Of a stretch of 64,000 nucleotides of DNA, positions 1-12,380 are shown piece by piece. The notes under the pieces were generated by a model. It was not told the origin of the DNA. It searched no databases and was given only the letters and a program-made list of their open reading frames with translations. The translations under genes were made by a program, and so were the position numbers. The DNA lies in assembly GCF_000218685.1 (NCBI RefSeq), contig NW_006763295.1, positions 1,153,893 to 1,217,892 of the forward strand, written 5' to 3'. Positions within the stretch are counted from its first letter, which is position 1, and the number at the start of each line of letters is the position of its first letter. Source of the stretch: Serpula lacrymans var. lacrymans S7.9. Its lineage: Eukaryota; Basidiomycota; Agaricomycetes; Boletales; Serpulaceae.

Positions 1-573
1 ACCACAGCGCTAGGGTCTGCATACCCCGGAGGTCCCCAAAATATCATGCTTCCGATGGTACAATTTTGAACCATATTCATCAGCAATGAATCAGATCCAG
101 TAAGATGCTCCTGTCCGACGAACTCGGCGAGTTTTTTTGGTCGAATTCTTTCGGCCCATGGCGCTGCTGAGCTGAGACGCGACGAGATGACTTTGGATCG
201 CTTTGAGGATGGTTGGGACATCGCTGGGACTGCAATGACACGTTTTTTGCCTTTCGTTGTGCTGATGCCATGATGAGAACTCGAGTCTGAGATTGCTTGG
301 TTGGACCGTTCACCGTCTATCTTTCTCGGCGTCTGTCCAAAGATGGGAGCAATTTTTGTCACAGGTGGCTGTTTGTCTGAATCCTCGCTACGAAAAGACG
401 AGGTTTTCGCCTGCCCTTCTTCGCTTTCTTGACTAGTACTAGGTCCGGGACATCCACGATCGAGATGTTGGTTGATGTCTTGTTCGGGAACGCGTTTCGA
501 GCATATAGGACTCCAGGCCTGTGAATGAAAGGATTTTCAAGTCCAATACACAGACATACCAAGTTACTTTCAT
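1..573 (-). CDS. WRNIP1/Mgs1-type AAA+ ATPase, 5' part only
   Basis: This is the N-terminal part of a Werner-helicase-interacting/Mgs1 family clamp-loader-like ATPase, which acts on stalled replication forks. Exon 1 (573-560) and exon 2 (510-25) are visible. The next intron starts at base 24 and the gene runs off the window. Splicing the 14-base exon 1 to exon 2 gives MKVTCPICSKR followed by INQHLDRGC, a UBZ4-type ubiquitin-binding zinc finger right at the N-terminus. A low-complexity Ser/Lys linker follows, then WAERIRPKKLAEFVGQEHL and MIFWGPPG, the family signature ending in the start of Walker A. The catalytic part lies outside the window. The 49-base intron ends in GAG, and its removal rebuilds the first zinc-binding Cys codon, which supports the model. 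The start is divergent from the eIF2B-gamma gene, with a shared promoter of about 217 bases. The family call is recognition from motifs. Confidence 0.87.
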
Positions 574-790
574 TTGTCAGAATGGTGAGTGTCGGAAGTC
601 GCGATTGTCAACCAGAGTCTCCGCGAGTGTTCAGGACAAAACTTCGCGGATGACAAGATCGTCGTAGGCGTTATTATAGCAGTCCATAAAAGGAAACTGA
701 CTCGTTTCTTAACTTTGATTCGGGGCAAGTGCACTTCAGCTTGCTCTCCCATTTCTCACTTTCAAGCTTAAGCCTCCAGCCTCAGTAAAC

Positions 791-2779
791 ATGAATTTCA
801 ATGTGACTCCCGTCGAGGCTGTCACTCGCGAATTTCTCGCTGTCGTATTGGCAGGTTTTGGCAACGAGTACGGTTTTCTCAATTTCAAGTTATCTATACC
901 AGTGGAGCAAATGATCTAATCGCGACTTCTTTCCATAGATTATTGCCATTGACAAGTGAGCATGGTGAAGAACCATGTCCAAAGGCATTGCTACCTATCT
1001 TCAATAAACCGATGCTGGATTATCCACTGTCGTGGCTGGAGCAATCAGGCATTAAAGGTGAGCCATCACATCTTCAACTATCCATCTCTTTCTGAATCAG
1101 TTCATAGACGTATTACTGATATGCCCTTCCTCTCATCGGGCCGCTATATCACATTATATACACTCCGATTCCACAACAACTTCATTTGCATCCTTACGCA
1201 TCGATCTACAGCCATTCGACGAATCACAAGACCTCAGTAGTGGAACGTGCTCCCTACTAAAACACTTTGCCAGCCGGATACAGGACGATTTCGTTCTACT
1301 GCCATGCGATTTCATACCTCCTCCTTCTCTACCCCTCTCGAAACTTCTCAACAAATTCCGCACGGAGAGTGCGACTGATGGTGCCATTGCCACGACTTGT
1401 TGGTTCGAAGCTCAACGTACAGGATCTAGTCCAGACGAATGGGGGGCCTCTTTTCCCTCTCCTTCAATCGTGTGGGATGAGGTGACCGGTACACTACTGC
1501 ATGTCGATGTTCCCGATGGAACCGATCACCGCGGGGAGTTGGAATTACGCATGGGTCTTCTTACTAGGTATGCTGCAATTCCATTTGTGTCTGTTTCTGC
1601 GCTGAAGATTTGTGTGTGTAGTTATCCGCGAGCGAAGCTATCGTCGAAATTCCACGATTCACACGTTTATGTCTGTAAAAGAGCAGTCCTGGACGTTCTT
1701 TTGCAAAAACATCATTTCGACTCACTTCGCGAAGACTTCTTTCCTTGGTTATGCAAAATTCAATACCAAAACACCAAGCGAATAAAATACGGTCATGGTT
1801 TGTTTCATCATCTAACAATCTTGTTTCACTTAGTTCACTTCTTCTGTTAGCCCTGGGTGCGTTGGCTGATTCGATATCAAATTCGATATCTATGAAGCAC
1901 TCTACACTACATACAAATGTGTACGCGAAGATCAAGTTAACTACTCTCGAACCTCGAACATCAGAATCATCACCGCAGCAAAGTAGAATCGGCCTATCGA
2001 TGCCATCGTCGCCCGCAGAATCCGACATCGATCAATCTATCACCAGCAGTCTCCGTATAGGGGTCATTATCCATCGGGCGGAAAATGGTTTCACGTTAAG
2101 GGCGAACAATTTGGGATCATACCTGGATGTTAATCGACACGTACGATCTCTTTCACATATTTCGAATCCTTTCACTGTCATGTTTACGTTCGAAGAAACT
2201 TAGTTCCTCACAAGCACTTCCTACTCGCTCCCATCGGAGCCTCAGAAAAGGGCCCTCATCGACCAGAAAGCGAACATCTCTTCAGATTCTGCGATAGGCG
2301 ACTTCACTCGCGTCGAAGAGAAGACAAGCATCAAAAGATCAATAGTTGGGAGCCACTGCGTGATCGGAAAGATGGTCAAAATTGTTGGATGTGTACTTTT
2401 GGACCATTGCGTCATATCAGATGGGTAAATTGTTTCTTTGATCTGAGCTTTCGTGATATATAACATTTTGTTGCTATTATAGTGCTAAGTTAGAGGGATG
2501 TATTTTGGGGAAAAACACGACGGTTGGAGTCAAAGCTGAACTGATCCGATGTGTTACTCAAGCTGGTTATGAAGTTGAAGAAAACGGTGAGTGTCCACCA
2601 TGTCCACCACTGGGACTCTGACTCAAAGGACCACAGGATCCTATCGCAATGAAAAGCTCGATGTAGCAGATTGGGCAGCAGGCCCTGAAGACAGTAGTAG
2701 TGATGAAGATGACGATGAAGATGAAGAGGAGGACGAGGAGGATGAAGATGAAGATGAGAGCGAAGAGTCTGAAACTTAG
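791..2779 (+). CDS. Translation initiation factor eIF2B subunit gamma (GCD1-like)
   Basis: This is a catalytic-arm subunit of the cytosolic eIF2B GDP-GTP exchange factor for eIF2. Eight exons (791-867, 939-1057, 1108-1567, 1622-1797, 1851-2140, 2204-2424, 2483-2586, 2637-2779) give 529 residues. The N-terminal nucleotidyltransferase-like region reads AVVLAGFGNELLPLT, then PKALLPIFNKPMLDYPLSWL, close to the gamma consensus, though one Gly of the usual LAGG motif is missing. The C-terminal part has left-handed beta-helix hexapeptide repeats (VGSHCVIGKMVKIVGCVLLD, then ISDGAKLEGCILGKNTTVG). The protein ends in an acidic Asp/Glu tail of about 40 residues. No W2/HEAT domain is seen, which argues for gamma over epsilon. 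Introns are 50-71 bases. The 3' end converges on the eIF3c gene. Confidence 0.92.
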
Positions 2780-2974
2780 AAGATTTGGTACCATCATCAA
2801 GGTGTCGCAGCGTACTTTATCGTCGAAAATATCTGAAAGAGCCGCTTGCTAGCAATTATAGAAATTATTTAAAACCTTACGCGATATCGAATCTTCCAAA
2901 CGCAGAGTTGAGAGCAAAAAAGGACATGTAGATGTATAAGGAAGTACAACATAACAGTGAATGTATAGTTAGTA

Positions 2975-5935
2975 TCACCGTGCTGCTTGCGACGAATGTC
3001 CTGACATCTGGTTCCCCAGTCCTTGGGCAAACCGTGCACCCCGACCTCGCATGCCACCTGTAAGGGGGAGATGTGAAACGGCATCAGACAAATACCATCG
3101 GAACTTACCACGAGTACTGCCCCTGACACGCTCACCCCGGCCACGGCGTTCTTGTGTTTGTTCGCCACGTTTTTCTCCCTTTCCACCATCGGCTCTATCA
3201 CCCCATCCGCCGGTACCGCCGAGCTTGAGATCAAGAGTCTTCTCGTTTTGCTCAACCATTGCGCTAACCTTATCAGCGACCACTAGAGCCAGTTGCTGTA
3301 GGCGTGAGTGTTCAACACGGTGGAAGACTATGACACCCGCAGATTGATCAAGGGAGGCTGATAGCTCTTCATTCCAAATCATCTTGGAAACCGTGGACGT
3401 GACAGTACGAAGTGGCAGCGAGAACGTTCGCGATAGAAGAGACAAAGAGAGTGTGTTGTAATGAGGAGCATAGGTGAAGAGGTACGTGCGGAGACCTTGT
3501 TCTTGTATGCGCCTACACAGAAGGATTAGAAAATGATGACTTTATACAAATCAAAAGCGGGCTTACTTTGCCAACATTTCCTTCACCGACGTTACTTCTG
3601 GCATTAAGCTCCAAATCTTGATACTTTGTATCAAATCGCGGCAACGCTCCCACTCGCCATCTTGCAAAGCCCTACTGGCTTGCATGATGTGATCTCGAGT
3701 ACTTTCTGGAGGACCCGTGAAAACTTGACGATCTGCAAAGTCAAGTAGTCGACGGAATGGTTTTGAGATCGCCTTTCTCTTGAGTTCCTCTGATTCAATG
3801 CTGGCCAAGAGAGGTATTTCGACCAACATGCTGGAAACAAGGAAAGCAGCTTCGAGTAACTCTGTGTTGATGTGCATGTGGAATGGTAGCTGTCTCTGCC
3901 TCTCAGCTTTCTCCTGCTCTGGACTTAAGACTTGGAACCTTTGTTGGTGGACACCTTGTGCGAGAAGTTCTTTGACCCTCTGAGCGGTGAAGATGTCCTG
4001 TAAGGTCGCTTGAGCTTCTTTAATCAAGCCGCATCTAAACGCGCAAAGACCAAGTTGTACGACTGTCCTGTTATACAGGATTTGTGTAGCAACATCAGCC
4101 GAATGAATCGATTCTTGGAGATGCGACATGAGGAACATGTCGCGAGCGGTGTAAAAGTCATTATGGAGAGCGAAATGGTAGATATGGCTGAGCATAGCTC
4201 TTGTTCGTAGGAGTGAATTATCGGCCTTGTAAAGATGAACGCAAAGAGAGTGGATAAGTGATGACGTCGTGTCACCAGAAGCAAGTGTCGTGGTGGGAAC
4301 GATGTCAGAAGAGGCTAATGATGACTCCAGAGCTTGGACAACCGGATCAGGCTAAAAAGAAAATAAACATTACATTAGAATGGAGTGGATTAACGAGCAT
4401 ATATGACGCACTTTGGAATATATATGCTCCAGGCGTCGCATGACCACTCTAGCAAGAGGGTCTTGTTGTTTCGTACGCTCATAAAATGCTTGAGCGCGGC
4501 ATATCGTGCGGTAAAGAACCTTTTCATCCTTCAACCTGTCGATATACTCCGTACCGTGAGGATCAATGTTTTGTAAACTTTTTGTAAACTCGTCATCCAA
4601 CCGATCAATGAAGCTGATGATGCTGCCCCGAACCCGTACAATACCATCTTTTTCGGTAGCTGGTAAGCGCTCAGCAAGCTCATCATAATCTTCGATAACT
4701 TCCTGCACAGAATACGAGGTATCAGCGGCAACTATCGAAACGAGCTGATCAATCTCGCTTTGTGCAGCAATCCACAGATCCACTGGCATATACGAAGTGA
4801 TGGATGAATTGTAATCGAATCGCGAGGAAACGAGAGCAAGTAGGACGCGAATGTGCTGGTAGGATGTTGCGGCAACCTCTAGTAGCTTTTCCAAGATACG
4901 AATTTGTTCTCCTCGGTCGGTGTTCTGCCATACAGTTAGAAAAGGAATGTACAAATTTGCAGGTCGAAATTACCTTCTTTCCACGAGCTTCATTAACAAG
5001 CTGAAGTGTCTTGAAGATAGCATCGGCGGTGAACTGCATAGCTTTACCACCTTTTCCAACTGTAGTAAATTGGTCAACTGCCTCTTCCTCCTCGGCATCA
5101 GTATCTTCAAGTGCTTTCTTTGCTTTTTTCTTTTTCACTACGGTCTCCGCCTGTGGAGCATGAGCAGCATATTCCCTTTCAAATGCTTCAGGATCCTATT
5201 TCCAGTTATAGACACTGTTTTCATTAGTGTAGTTATTCTTGCATACCTCTTGATACTGTTTCAGTTCCTTTTCATACTCCTTTGCCGTTTTTCTCACTTT
5301 CTGTTTCATGGAATTGAGGGCACGGGCGTTGGTAGCATTCATTTTCTTCTTCGCCTCTTTCTCCTTAGCCAGTGCTACATTGAGCGATGTTTCTAAACTC
5401 GAAAGCGTACGGATAAAGAATGGTGGGATCGGTTCAGCAACATTGCTCTGCCGCTGCACAAGACGCAGCAACTTGTCGAACTCTGTGTGAAAAAGGTTAA
5501 ACCCACAGGTAGATATGAACGGACAACAGACTCACCTCCAGATATGGCTACCCAGTCGTTGATCTTTAACCCGTTATCCATTACTTTTCCAGTAGCCTCG
5601 ATTTCTTCCAATCGTTTATCTTTGGTACTTTTCACCACTCGTTTGACATCCTCGTCACTCTCCTCGTCCTCGGAATCACTGCGTACAAACCTCGATTTCT
5701 TCTTCTCCACCTTCGCCTCATCATCCGAACCATCGCTATCGTCGTCATCATCCGATTCAGATTCAGAATCTGAGCTGCTGGAATCGCTGCCAGTTTTTCG
5801 CAAGAAACGAGACATGGCTGGTTTGGCGGCAGGTTTGGCTGCTGGGGCATCTTCGTCACCGCTAGTCAAGAGCTCCTCATCGGACTCCTCAGATTCAGAA
5901 TCAGAATCGCCGGCTTGTCTGAAAAATCGCGACAT
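2975..5935 (-). CDS. Translation initiation factor eIF3 subunit c (NIP1-like)
   Basis: This is a core PCI subunit of the cytosolic eIF3 complex, which scaffolds the 43S pre-initiation complex. Seven exons (5935-5536, 5482-5247, 5195-4974, 4924-4412, 4351-3567, 3512-3109, 3057-2975) give 880 residues, the usual size. The start is set by [17 protein letters not shown], a fungal eIF3c hallmark; an in-frame upstream extension is not needed. The N-terminal 130 residues are acidic/serine-rich with a second MSRFLRK motif, and are probably phosphorylated. The eIF3c N-domain ([15 protein letters not shown]) and the long helical region follow, then the PCI domain ([20 protein letters not shown] through [17 protein letters not shown]). 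The C-terminus is Arg/Gly-rich ([19 protein letters not shown]), as in other fungi. All introns are 49-60 bases. Confidence 0.95.
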
Positions 5936-6934
5936 TTTGGAGTAAATATGGATCCGCTGTGCTGTATGCCTTGGTTGGCGATGGGGCAAGCGCTGTCGAG
6001 CTGCAAAATTTTGGGTTTACGGCTATCGCCGCCCGCCATTGTGACTCCGATAGCACGGCTCCAGCCAAGCTCAATGATTTGTGGGACATGCATGTCTTGG
6101 ACGTCTTCTATTCTTTGAATCTTGAGCTTGCTCTCTCTTGAATGGATGACCCGCAACTAAAGGCCTATGAGACACACGGAGTGCCGGTAGGTTTAATCTT
6201 AGGATGCACCGACTGTAAACGTGGCGTGAACCCAAGGCTTCGCCCCCATGACAAGTCGCCCAGTGTGATTGTTGTTTATTTTCATCGTCTGTGATTGACA
6301 TGGTATGTCTCCAAGTATATTTTGCGAACTAGTCAACTGACGTTGATAGACACCTAGGGACATGCATTGTTTCTAGACCCATAGCCTTGCCCATAGTTTA
6401 CACGGAGGCCCGACTTTCCGCTGAATCACATCCCATGACTCAAGTTCCTTACCACGACCCCCTTTTTATCCGTTCAAGTTATACATACCTGTCGATTCTT
6501 GCTATCGTTGGACTCTGTCCGTCTATATCGTGGCTAGCTTTTATTTGTCAGATGCAATTTTCATCCAGGGACATAGGTCTATGAGGTCTAAACTCGATAT
6601 ATGACGACAGTGGTCCAGGGCTACACCAAAATGATTGACGATTTTGTATGGTGATCTGATTTTGACTTCTAAAAAATTTAACGGGTCGCAGTAGTATACT
6701 AATTGTATACATTGAGTAACTGATCACTTTTTGGGGACAGTGGTGACTGAGCGAAGTTCGTGGATCACAGTGATGAGAACCGAAGAAAGCTCCATGCCAT
6801 CTGAGCTATTCATAAGCTGTTCCAAAGTCGGATACTGTCGTAGAACGATCTCATGATTGCGTGACACAGGTATAAGTAGTCCAGCCACTCACGAACTCCA
6901 TTTGTTTCCACCTTCTTCCACTGTACCACTCACA
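5936..6934. other. Intergenic region between divergent eIF3c and acireductone dioxygenase genes
   Basis: About 1 kb with no supported gene. Short ORFs here lack family motifs and code in several overlapping frames, as expected by chance. The right end carries the TATA-like promoter of the dioxygenase gene. Confidence 0.6.
6871..6876 (+). promoter_or_regulatory. TATA-like box upstream of acireductone dioxygenase
   Basis: TATAAG lies 59-64 bases before the ATG at 6935, followed by a CT-rich leader. Spacing and context suit a fungal core promoter, but the transcription start is not known. Confidence 0.4.
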
Positions 6935-7661
6935 ATGAGAGCTTATTACTTTGATAACTTGCCAGGCGATCAGCGTCTTCCTCATGATTCTGGGAACTCT
7001 GTCTCTGACGAGACCCTCAAGTCTATCGGTGTCCTTCACTGGCACATCCCGATTGACGAGGAAGGTTTGTACGAACGGAAAGTTGACGAGGTTGCTCAAG
7101 AGAGAAACTACAAAAACCGAGATGTGATTGCCATTAGCAAGGAGTCGCTGGGCGATCAATTGGAGGTAAAGCTTAAAACCTTTTACCACGAGTAAGTGGT
7201 CGTAGTTTCACTGCAATTATCGTTTCTTGTAGCTCACTCGGGTCTGATTGCAGGCACATGCATGAGGATGAAGAAATCAGGTACATCATGAAAGGAAGTG
7301 GTTTCTTTGATGTCCGTGGTATGTCTTCGTCTTCAACCCCGGAAGCAACATTTTGTCCTCACTTTGACCGTATCAAAGAACACGACACCGAATCCTGGAT
7401 CCGCTGCCACATGGGTGCGGGCGATCTGATGGTCCTTCCTGCTGGTATCTACCATCGTTTCACTCTCGATGAAAACAATGCCGTCAGGACCATGAGGTTA
7501 TTCAAAGTAAGCACATTACTATACTGTTTACGGCCTGTATTGAATGTCAATATGTACAGGATGAGCCGAAATGGATCGCCTACAACAGGGGCCCTGAGAC
7601 AGATGCAAACCAATACAGGGTTGACTATGTCAACTCTTTGCAGACTGTCGCGGTCAACTAA
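6935..7661 (+). CDS. ADI1: Acireductone dioxygenase (ARD/ADI1 family)
   Basis: This cupin-fold metal enzyme of the methionine salvage pathway converts acireductone and O2 to the 2-oxo acid precursor of methionine (Fe form). It is cytosolic/nuclear. Four exons (6935-7191, 7254-7318, 7379-7506, 7560-7661) give 183 residues, the normal family length. The start [18 protein letters not shown] is typical. Metal ligands are visible in [11 protein letters not shown] (His-x-His-x3-Glu) and in the second cupin motif [12 protein letters not shown]. The C-terminus [17 protein letters not shown] is also family-like. The second intron (7319-7378) is exactly 60 bases, has no in-frame stop, and would add 20 residues if retained. 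It is treated as an intron because its removal restores the conserved order [14 protein letters not shown]. Confidence 0.95.
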
Positions 7662-8044
7662 AATTGTGCTCTCAAATAAGCATAAGTTGTGCATAGCGAT
7701 GCATGGTTGTGTAACATCGAAGAATCTTAATTTATTAAACATGTTGTAAATTAGTCTTGTCTTGCTCCTATGAAACATCATGTGGACTCGTCCGTCGCCA
7801 TCTCAACAAGATGACCACAAAGCAATTATATATTGTTTGCATAACTCGACATGATGTGATAAGACATGTGTAGACCCGAATTAAATCACCCTAGATCTGC
7901 TGTGCCGGAGCGCCTGAGATGGACAATTGGAGAATGCTACGGAGTGATTGCCAGTATGTCACGTGGCTGAGGGAGACGCGTTTGGACGTTCACACTTTGG
8001 TTTGCATTCGAAGTCTGAACAACGTCTGAAAGAAAAGAAAGCCA
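7662..8044. other. Intergenic region
   Basis: About 380 bases between the dioxygenase stop and the CLIP-170-like ATG. It presumably holds a 3' UTR and a promoter. I see no coding or RNA signal. Confidence 0.5.
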
Positions 8045-11000
8045 ATGTCGACAACACCTGGAAAGCCCAGGTATTCTGGAATACCCACTCCTGGTAAAGT
8101 CAGCAATATACCTACACCAGGTAGATTTCGCTCTTCTTCCAGCGCTCAGAATGCAGCCCCAGACCAGGACCTCGAATACATGTCTCGCGCATTTGCAGAC
8201 GCAATCAAGTCCAACGACCCCGCTCAGCATCGTACAAGTCTCTCAAGCACCACTTCTCATCCACCTTCACCTCCTGCAAATGTCAGCTTCCTGAAGTCTG
8301 GGCGACGCTCCGTAGCAGGTCGCCCTTCTTCGGTCGCCTCATCGTCCACCGCTAACCATAGGAAAACCCCCGCACGCCCAGCAAGCCGTCAGTCAGATTT
8401 ATTTGGAAGAAGCGTTAGCAGAGCTGGAAAGGTCTTTGATATTGGAGACAATGTCAGGATTGAATCCCTAGGGTACGAGGGCACTTTGAGGTATATCGGG
8501 GAGATTGAAGGAAAGGCCGGACTCTGGGCAGGCGTTGAGCTTAGTGGTGGATTTTCTGGGAAGGGAAAAAACAACGGAACTGTCAACGGGTGAGTATCTG
8601 TGCCTTTATCAAATACGTGTACTGTACGAACGTCTTTCAATTCGAACGAGAGCGGTGGCGTAGTCAGGTATGCCTAACCCACTGCCCTTGACTCCGCGAA
8701 TTCAGTAGTATACCAGGCAGACGGCTCTCACACATGGAGCTCATATTCTGCTGTTGGTGCTATCTCGATCTTGCGCCGTTCGGGTACCACTTTTGCATTT
8801 CCACCATCGTGTCTGCATACATGGTTGTTCCATACTGACCCCATAATTCTAGGAAGATTTACTTTACATGCCCTCTTAATTGTGGAGTTTTTGTAGCTAC
8901 GGCCAAACTCTCAGCACCAACTGTGGGTCTGAACTATCGCCCCTCGTCGGTCGCTTCATCTTACAGCGGCCGCATCACACCATCATTTTCCGGGAGAATC
9001 ACACCTTCATCGTCTATTTCTCTTGCCAGCGGAAGGATAACTCCTTCTGCATCGATATCCAACGGTCGAGTTACACCTTCCTTCAGCGGAAAGATGGCAC
9101 CGTCTATATCTACTGGTCGTATCACGCCAGGCCTTACACCCGCCGCTCGTGCTCGTCCCAAACCTACCTTACAAACCAGCACAAGCGTCCCTCCTTCGTC
9201 TATGCAGTTTTCAGCAAAACCTAATACTCCGGAAAGCAAGATTACAATGGGGTCTCGTGCATCCAAATATGTTGGCTTAACCGCCAAGCAATTAAGTACG
9301 CGCAGCCCCAGTGTAGGCTCTACTAGCCTCCCAGATCTCTCGTCTCGTTCCGTCTCATCTCCTACTACTCAAGGCTCATTAGGCTTTAATTCACCTACTA
9401 AAACTACCATGTCTCCGTTCAGCACGCCCAAAGCCTCTGGGGCGCGGAGTACTGGACTTAATAGTGGATATCTCACCCCAGGATCCAAGGGTCGCCCATC
9501 GTTAGCCACGCCTAGGCCGAGAGTTCCCAGTGCAGTCGCAATGCCTCCCCCACCTTCCCCTGGCAATTTGATCAGTACTCGCTCGATTTCACTGAACGAT
9601 GACCCACCTATCCAAGATACGTCGATGCTTACGGAAAAGCAATCTATCTCGGATTTGGAAAACACAGGGCAGGCGTTACAAGATAAGATCAACATGTTGA
9701 TAACCGGGAAGGCAGTTGCGGCTGGCCGTCCTGCATCGAGGACTTCTCTGCCATCTGCGGGTTCAGATAACCAGATATACCAAGTCCGTATCGATGACCT
9801 CGAATCTCGGATAGATTCTCTTCAGCGCGAGAACGCCACTTTGCGAGAAGGCGCTGTGGCGAGCAAACCCGAAGACTCCAGGGCTCAGGAGCTCGTGAGC
9901 GCCGTACAAACTGAATTAGATGCAGCACTCAAGAGGATAACCGATTTAGAATCTGAACTAAGGACTTCAGACCGTTCCCTCAAAGAACGAGAGTCCAAGG
10001 TCGAATCCCTCGAACGGTCCTCTCAGGAGGTTCAGGCGGAACTGAATAGAACCAAAAGTGATACTGAAATGCGTCTCGCGGACCTCCAGGTAAATCTGAC
10101 GGACAGAGATAATTTGGTCAAAACCTTGAAGGAAGCCATCGAAACTAAGGAAGGAGTAGAGCATGAAACCAACACTATTTTGAAGGCGAAGAATGTCGAG
10201 ATCTCTTCTCTTGAGCTTCGTAACGAGAAGCTCACTACAGAGTCTGAACATGATAGAAGAGAGATTAATGAGTTACGTCAGGCAGGCCAGGTAGGCTCTT
10301 CGCTCCTGTGATTTTTCTGATGTTGACGGAAGCTATTGTAGGAAACTATCGCTCTTTATGAAGAGCGCCTGAGTGAAGCGGATACCAAGCGATATGAGCT
10401 TGAAGATCGAATAGTTGTGCTGGAAGATCAAGTGAAGAAGTCCACAATGCCTATGTCACCCAGTGCTGCACTACAACGTGCTTCTTCAGCCGCCGAAATC
10501 GACAATGAGAACTTAAGGGAACAAGTACAGCACCTGCAAAGGAAGATATCTTCTTTGGAAGACACACTTGAAGATGTACGTACGACATCAGAAAGAGAAG
10601 AAGTTGCTATCCGAGAGCGCATCAGACGCTACAAGGATAAGGAGGAAGCGATGAAGAATGAACTTAATGAAGGACGAAGGGAGGTTGAACAGATCCTGAA
10701 GGCCGAGACCCTTGCCAAAGGGCGTGTGGAGGAGGTTGAAGAAGCTTTGAGGGAAAGTACACTAGCCCTAGAGAACGCTCAAGCGGAAATCGAAGGTTTG
10801 AGAGCGGAACTTACGGTAAATTTTCCCTCCCAGCCACTTGTTTATTCTTTCTGACTTTCGTGTTTAAAGAATCTCGATAATTTAGTAACTGGTGCTGGAG
10901 TTGACACTCCAAAGTCGCCAGAAGCTGCGAACCGAGCTGCTATAGAACGGGCACGGTTGACAGAAGAAATCTCAGAACTTAGAACGCTGTTGGAGCAATC

Positions 11001-12380
11001 TCGTGCGGCTACCCGAGAAGTTACTGAGAGCTTTGCACAATTCAAGGCCGAATCAGAGAAAGAGTCGACCTCTCCAGTAAGCTTGTCAGTGCGAGTATTG
11101 AGTACGTGCTTAACCATGCTCCGCAGACCGACCGGGAAGCGGAGCAGATATTGCTATCTCTCCGCCAGACGTTGGAAGAACGGACTTTGGAGCTGGAAGC
11201 CCTGAAGAAGAGGTTGAACCGCGAGGTCTCAGTCAGTGGTCCACCTTCTACTCCCTCGAAATCGCAGGCTGCTGCTACGCGAGAAGAGATTACGGGCTTG
11301 AAGTGAGTACAGTTCTGAGTGAGTATTCATGCACAAGCTGATAAGTTATATGCAGGCATATAGTCCAAGAATTACAGAAGGAGAATGTCGCTGCTGCTCA
11401 ACGCAACAGGGTCTTGGAAGCTGAGAACAAGCTGCTCCTTTCTGAACTTTCTGAAACTGAACAGCTCCGCCAGGTAAAGCATTGAGAGATCCCTGATATA
11501 TGATGCCCTCTGAAAGTTGTTTTAGGAGCTTAAGCAGCTCGAGGAGCATGTCGAGCAAAGTCTGTTGCATGAAGAAGCTATACTGGAAGCCGGCTCTGCG
11601 AGGTCTCCTGGTCTGGAGTCTAGTGATATGGTATCACTACAGATGGCATTCAAGGAACAAAAGGTCAAATATGAGGTGCGTCCAAGGTTCTTACATCTGT
11701 TGGCTGCTGCTCATGTGAATGTAGCTCGAAATTGAACAACTCCGCAAGCGTCTGAATGAAGTAGAGATGAAGCATGCTCGCATTACTCATGATGTATGTC
11801 TCATTATCCTAATTCTTGTATATGCGCAGTACTTACCTGATCTGTCTAGCTGAATAAAGAGATCAGCGAGCTGGAAGCGCTAGTGGAATCTAAGGTATGT
11901 TATTTCTAGACGTTAAGACTGCATGGCGTTCAATGATGCCTGCAACTGGACAGATTTATCATGAAGTAGGTTCAAGCCATTTTCATGTGATATATGATAT
12001 TAATATTTTGTCAGGATGAGCTTGAGCAAGAAGTTGAACGGCTCAAAGAGAAGCTGACTCGCAAGAAATCGTCCAAGAACAGCCTTGAGCCGATGCAAGC
12101 AGGAAAGCAACGCGATTCATCGTCGACGGCCAGCATTTCCAGCATGGACAGTTTATCTGGACACACGCAACATATCCAAGTGTGCGAGATTTGCGAGAGG
12201 CCAGGCCACGATATTTTCAACTGCGACCTGCTGAAGGACGATGCGACACCCAACGGCAATTCGAAGCTCGGACAGCCACAGTTGAGCGTTACCGCAGACC
12301 CTTCTGATCTATTTTGTGTAGACTGCGAGAGTCATGGGCATATAGCGGCTGACTGTCCACATTCCATGGACGTCTTCTAA
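8045..12380 (+). CDS. CLIP-170-type microtubule plus-end tracking protein
   Basis: This cytoplasmic linker protein binds growing microtubule ends through its CAP-Gly domain; fungal relatives are Bik1 and Tip1. Eleven exons (8045-8589, 8853-10290, 10342-10815, 10870-11076, 11127-11302, 11356-11473, 11526-11675, 11725-11793, 11850-11894, 11954-11965, 12015-12380) give 1,199 residues. A Ser/Pro-rich N-terminus is followed by one CAP-Gly domain (about residues 135-205: GDNVRIESLGYEGTLRYIG, GLWAGVEL, and NG-KIYFTCPLNCGVFV across intron 1). Next comes a basic Ser/Thr-Pro region with repeated GRITPS motifs, likely kinase-regulated, then a coiled coil of about 700 residues. The end carries two CCHC zinc knuckles (CEICERPGHDIFNC and CVDCESHGHIAADC), as in metazoan CLIP-170. 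Intron 1 is unusually long (263 bases) and exon 10 is only 12 bases. Confidence 0.93.

Noticed and set aside
1154..1393. Minus-strand ORFs across the eIF2B-gamma gene
   Set aside because: Shadow frames of confirmed exons without motifs.
8590..8852. Possible 15-base mini-exon (CGGTGGCGTAGTCAG) within the first CLIP-170-like intron
   Set aside because: Direct joining of 8589 to 8853 gives the conserved CAP-Gly spacing NG-KI-YFTC, so no extra exon is needed.
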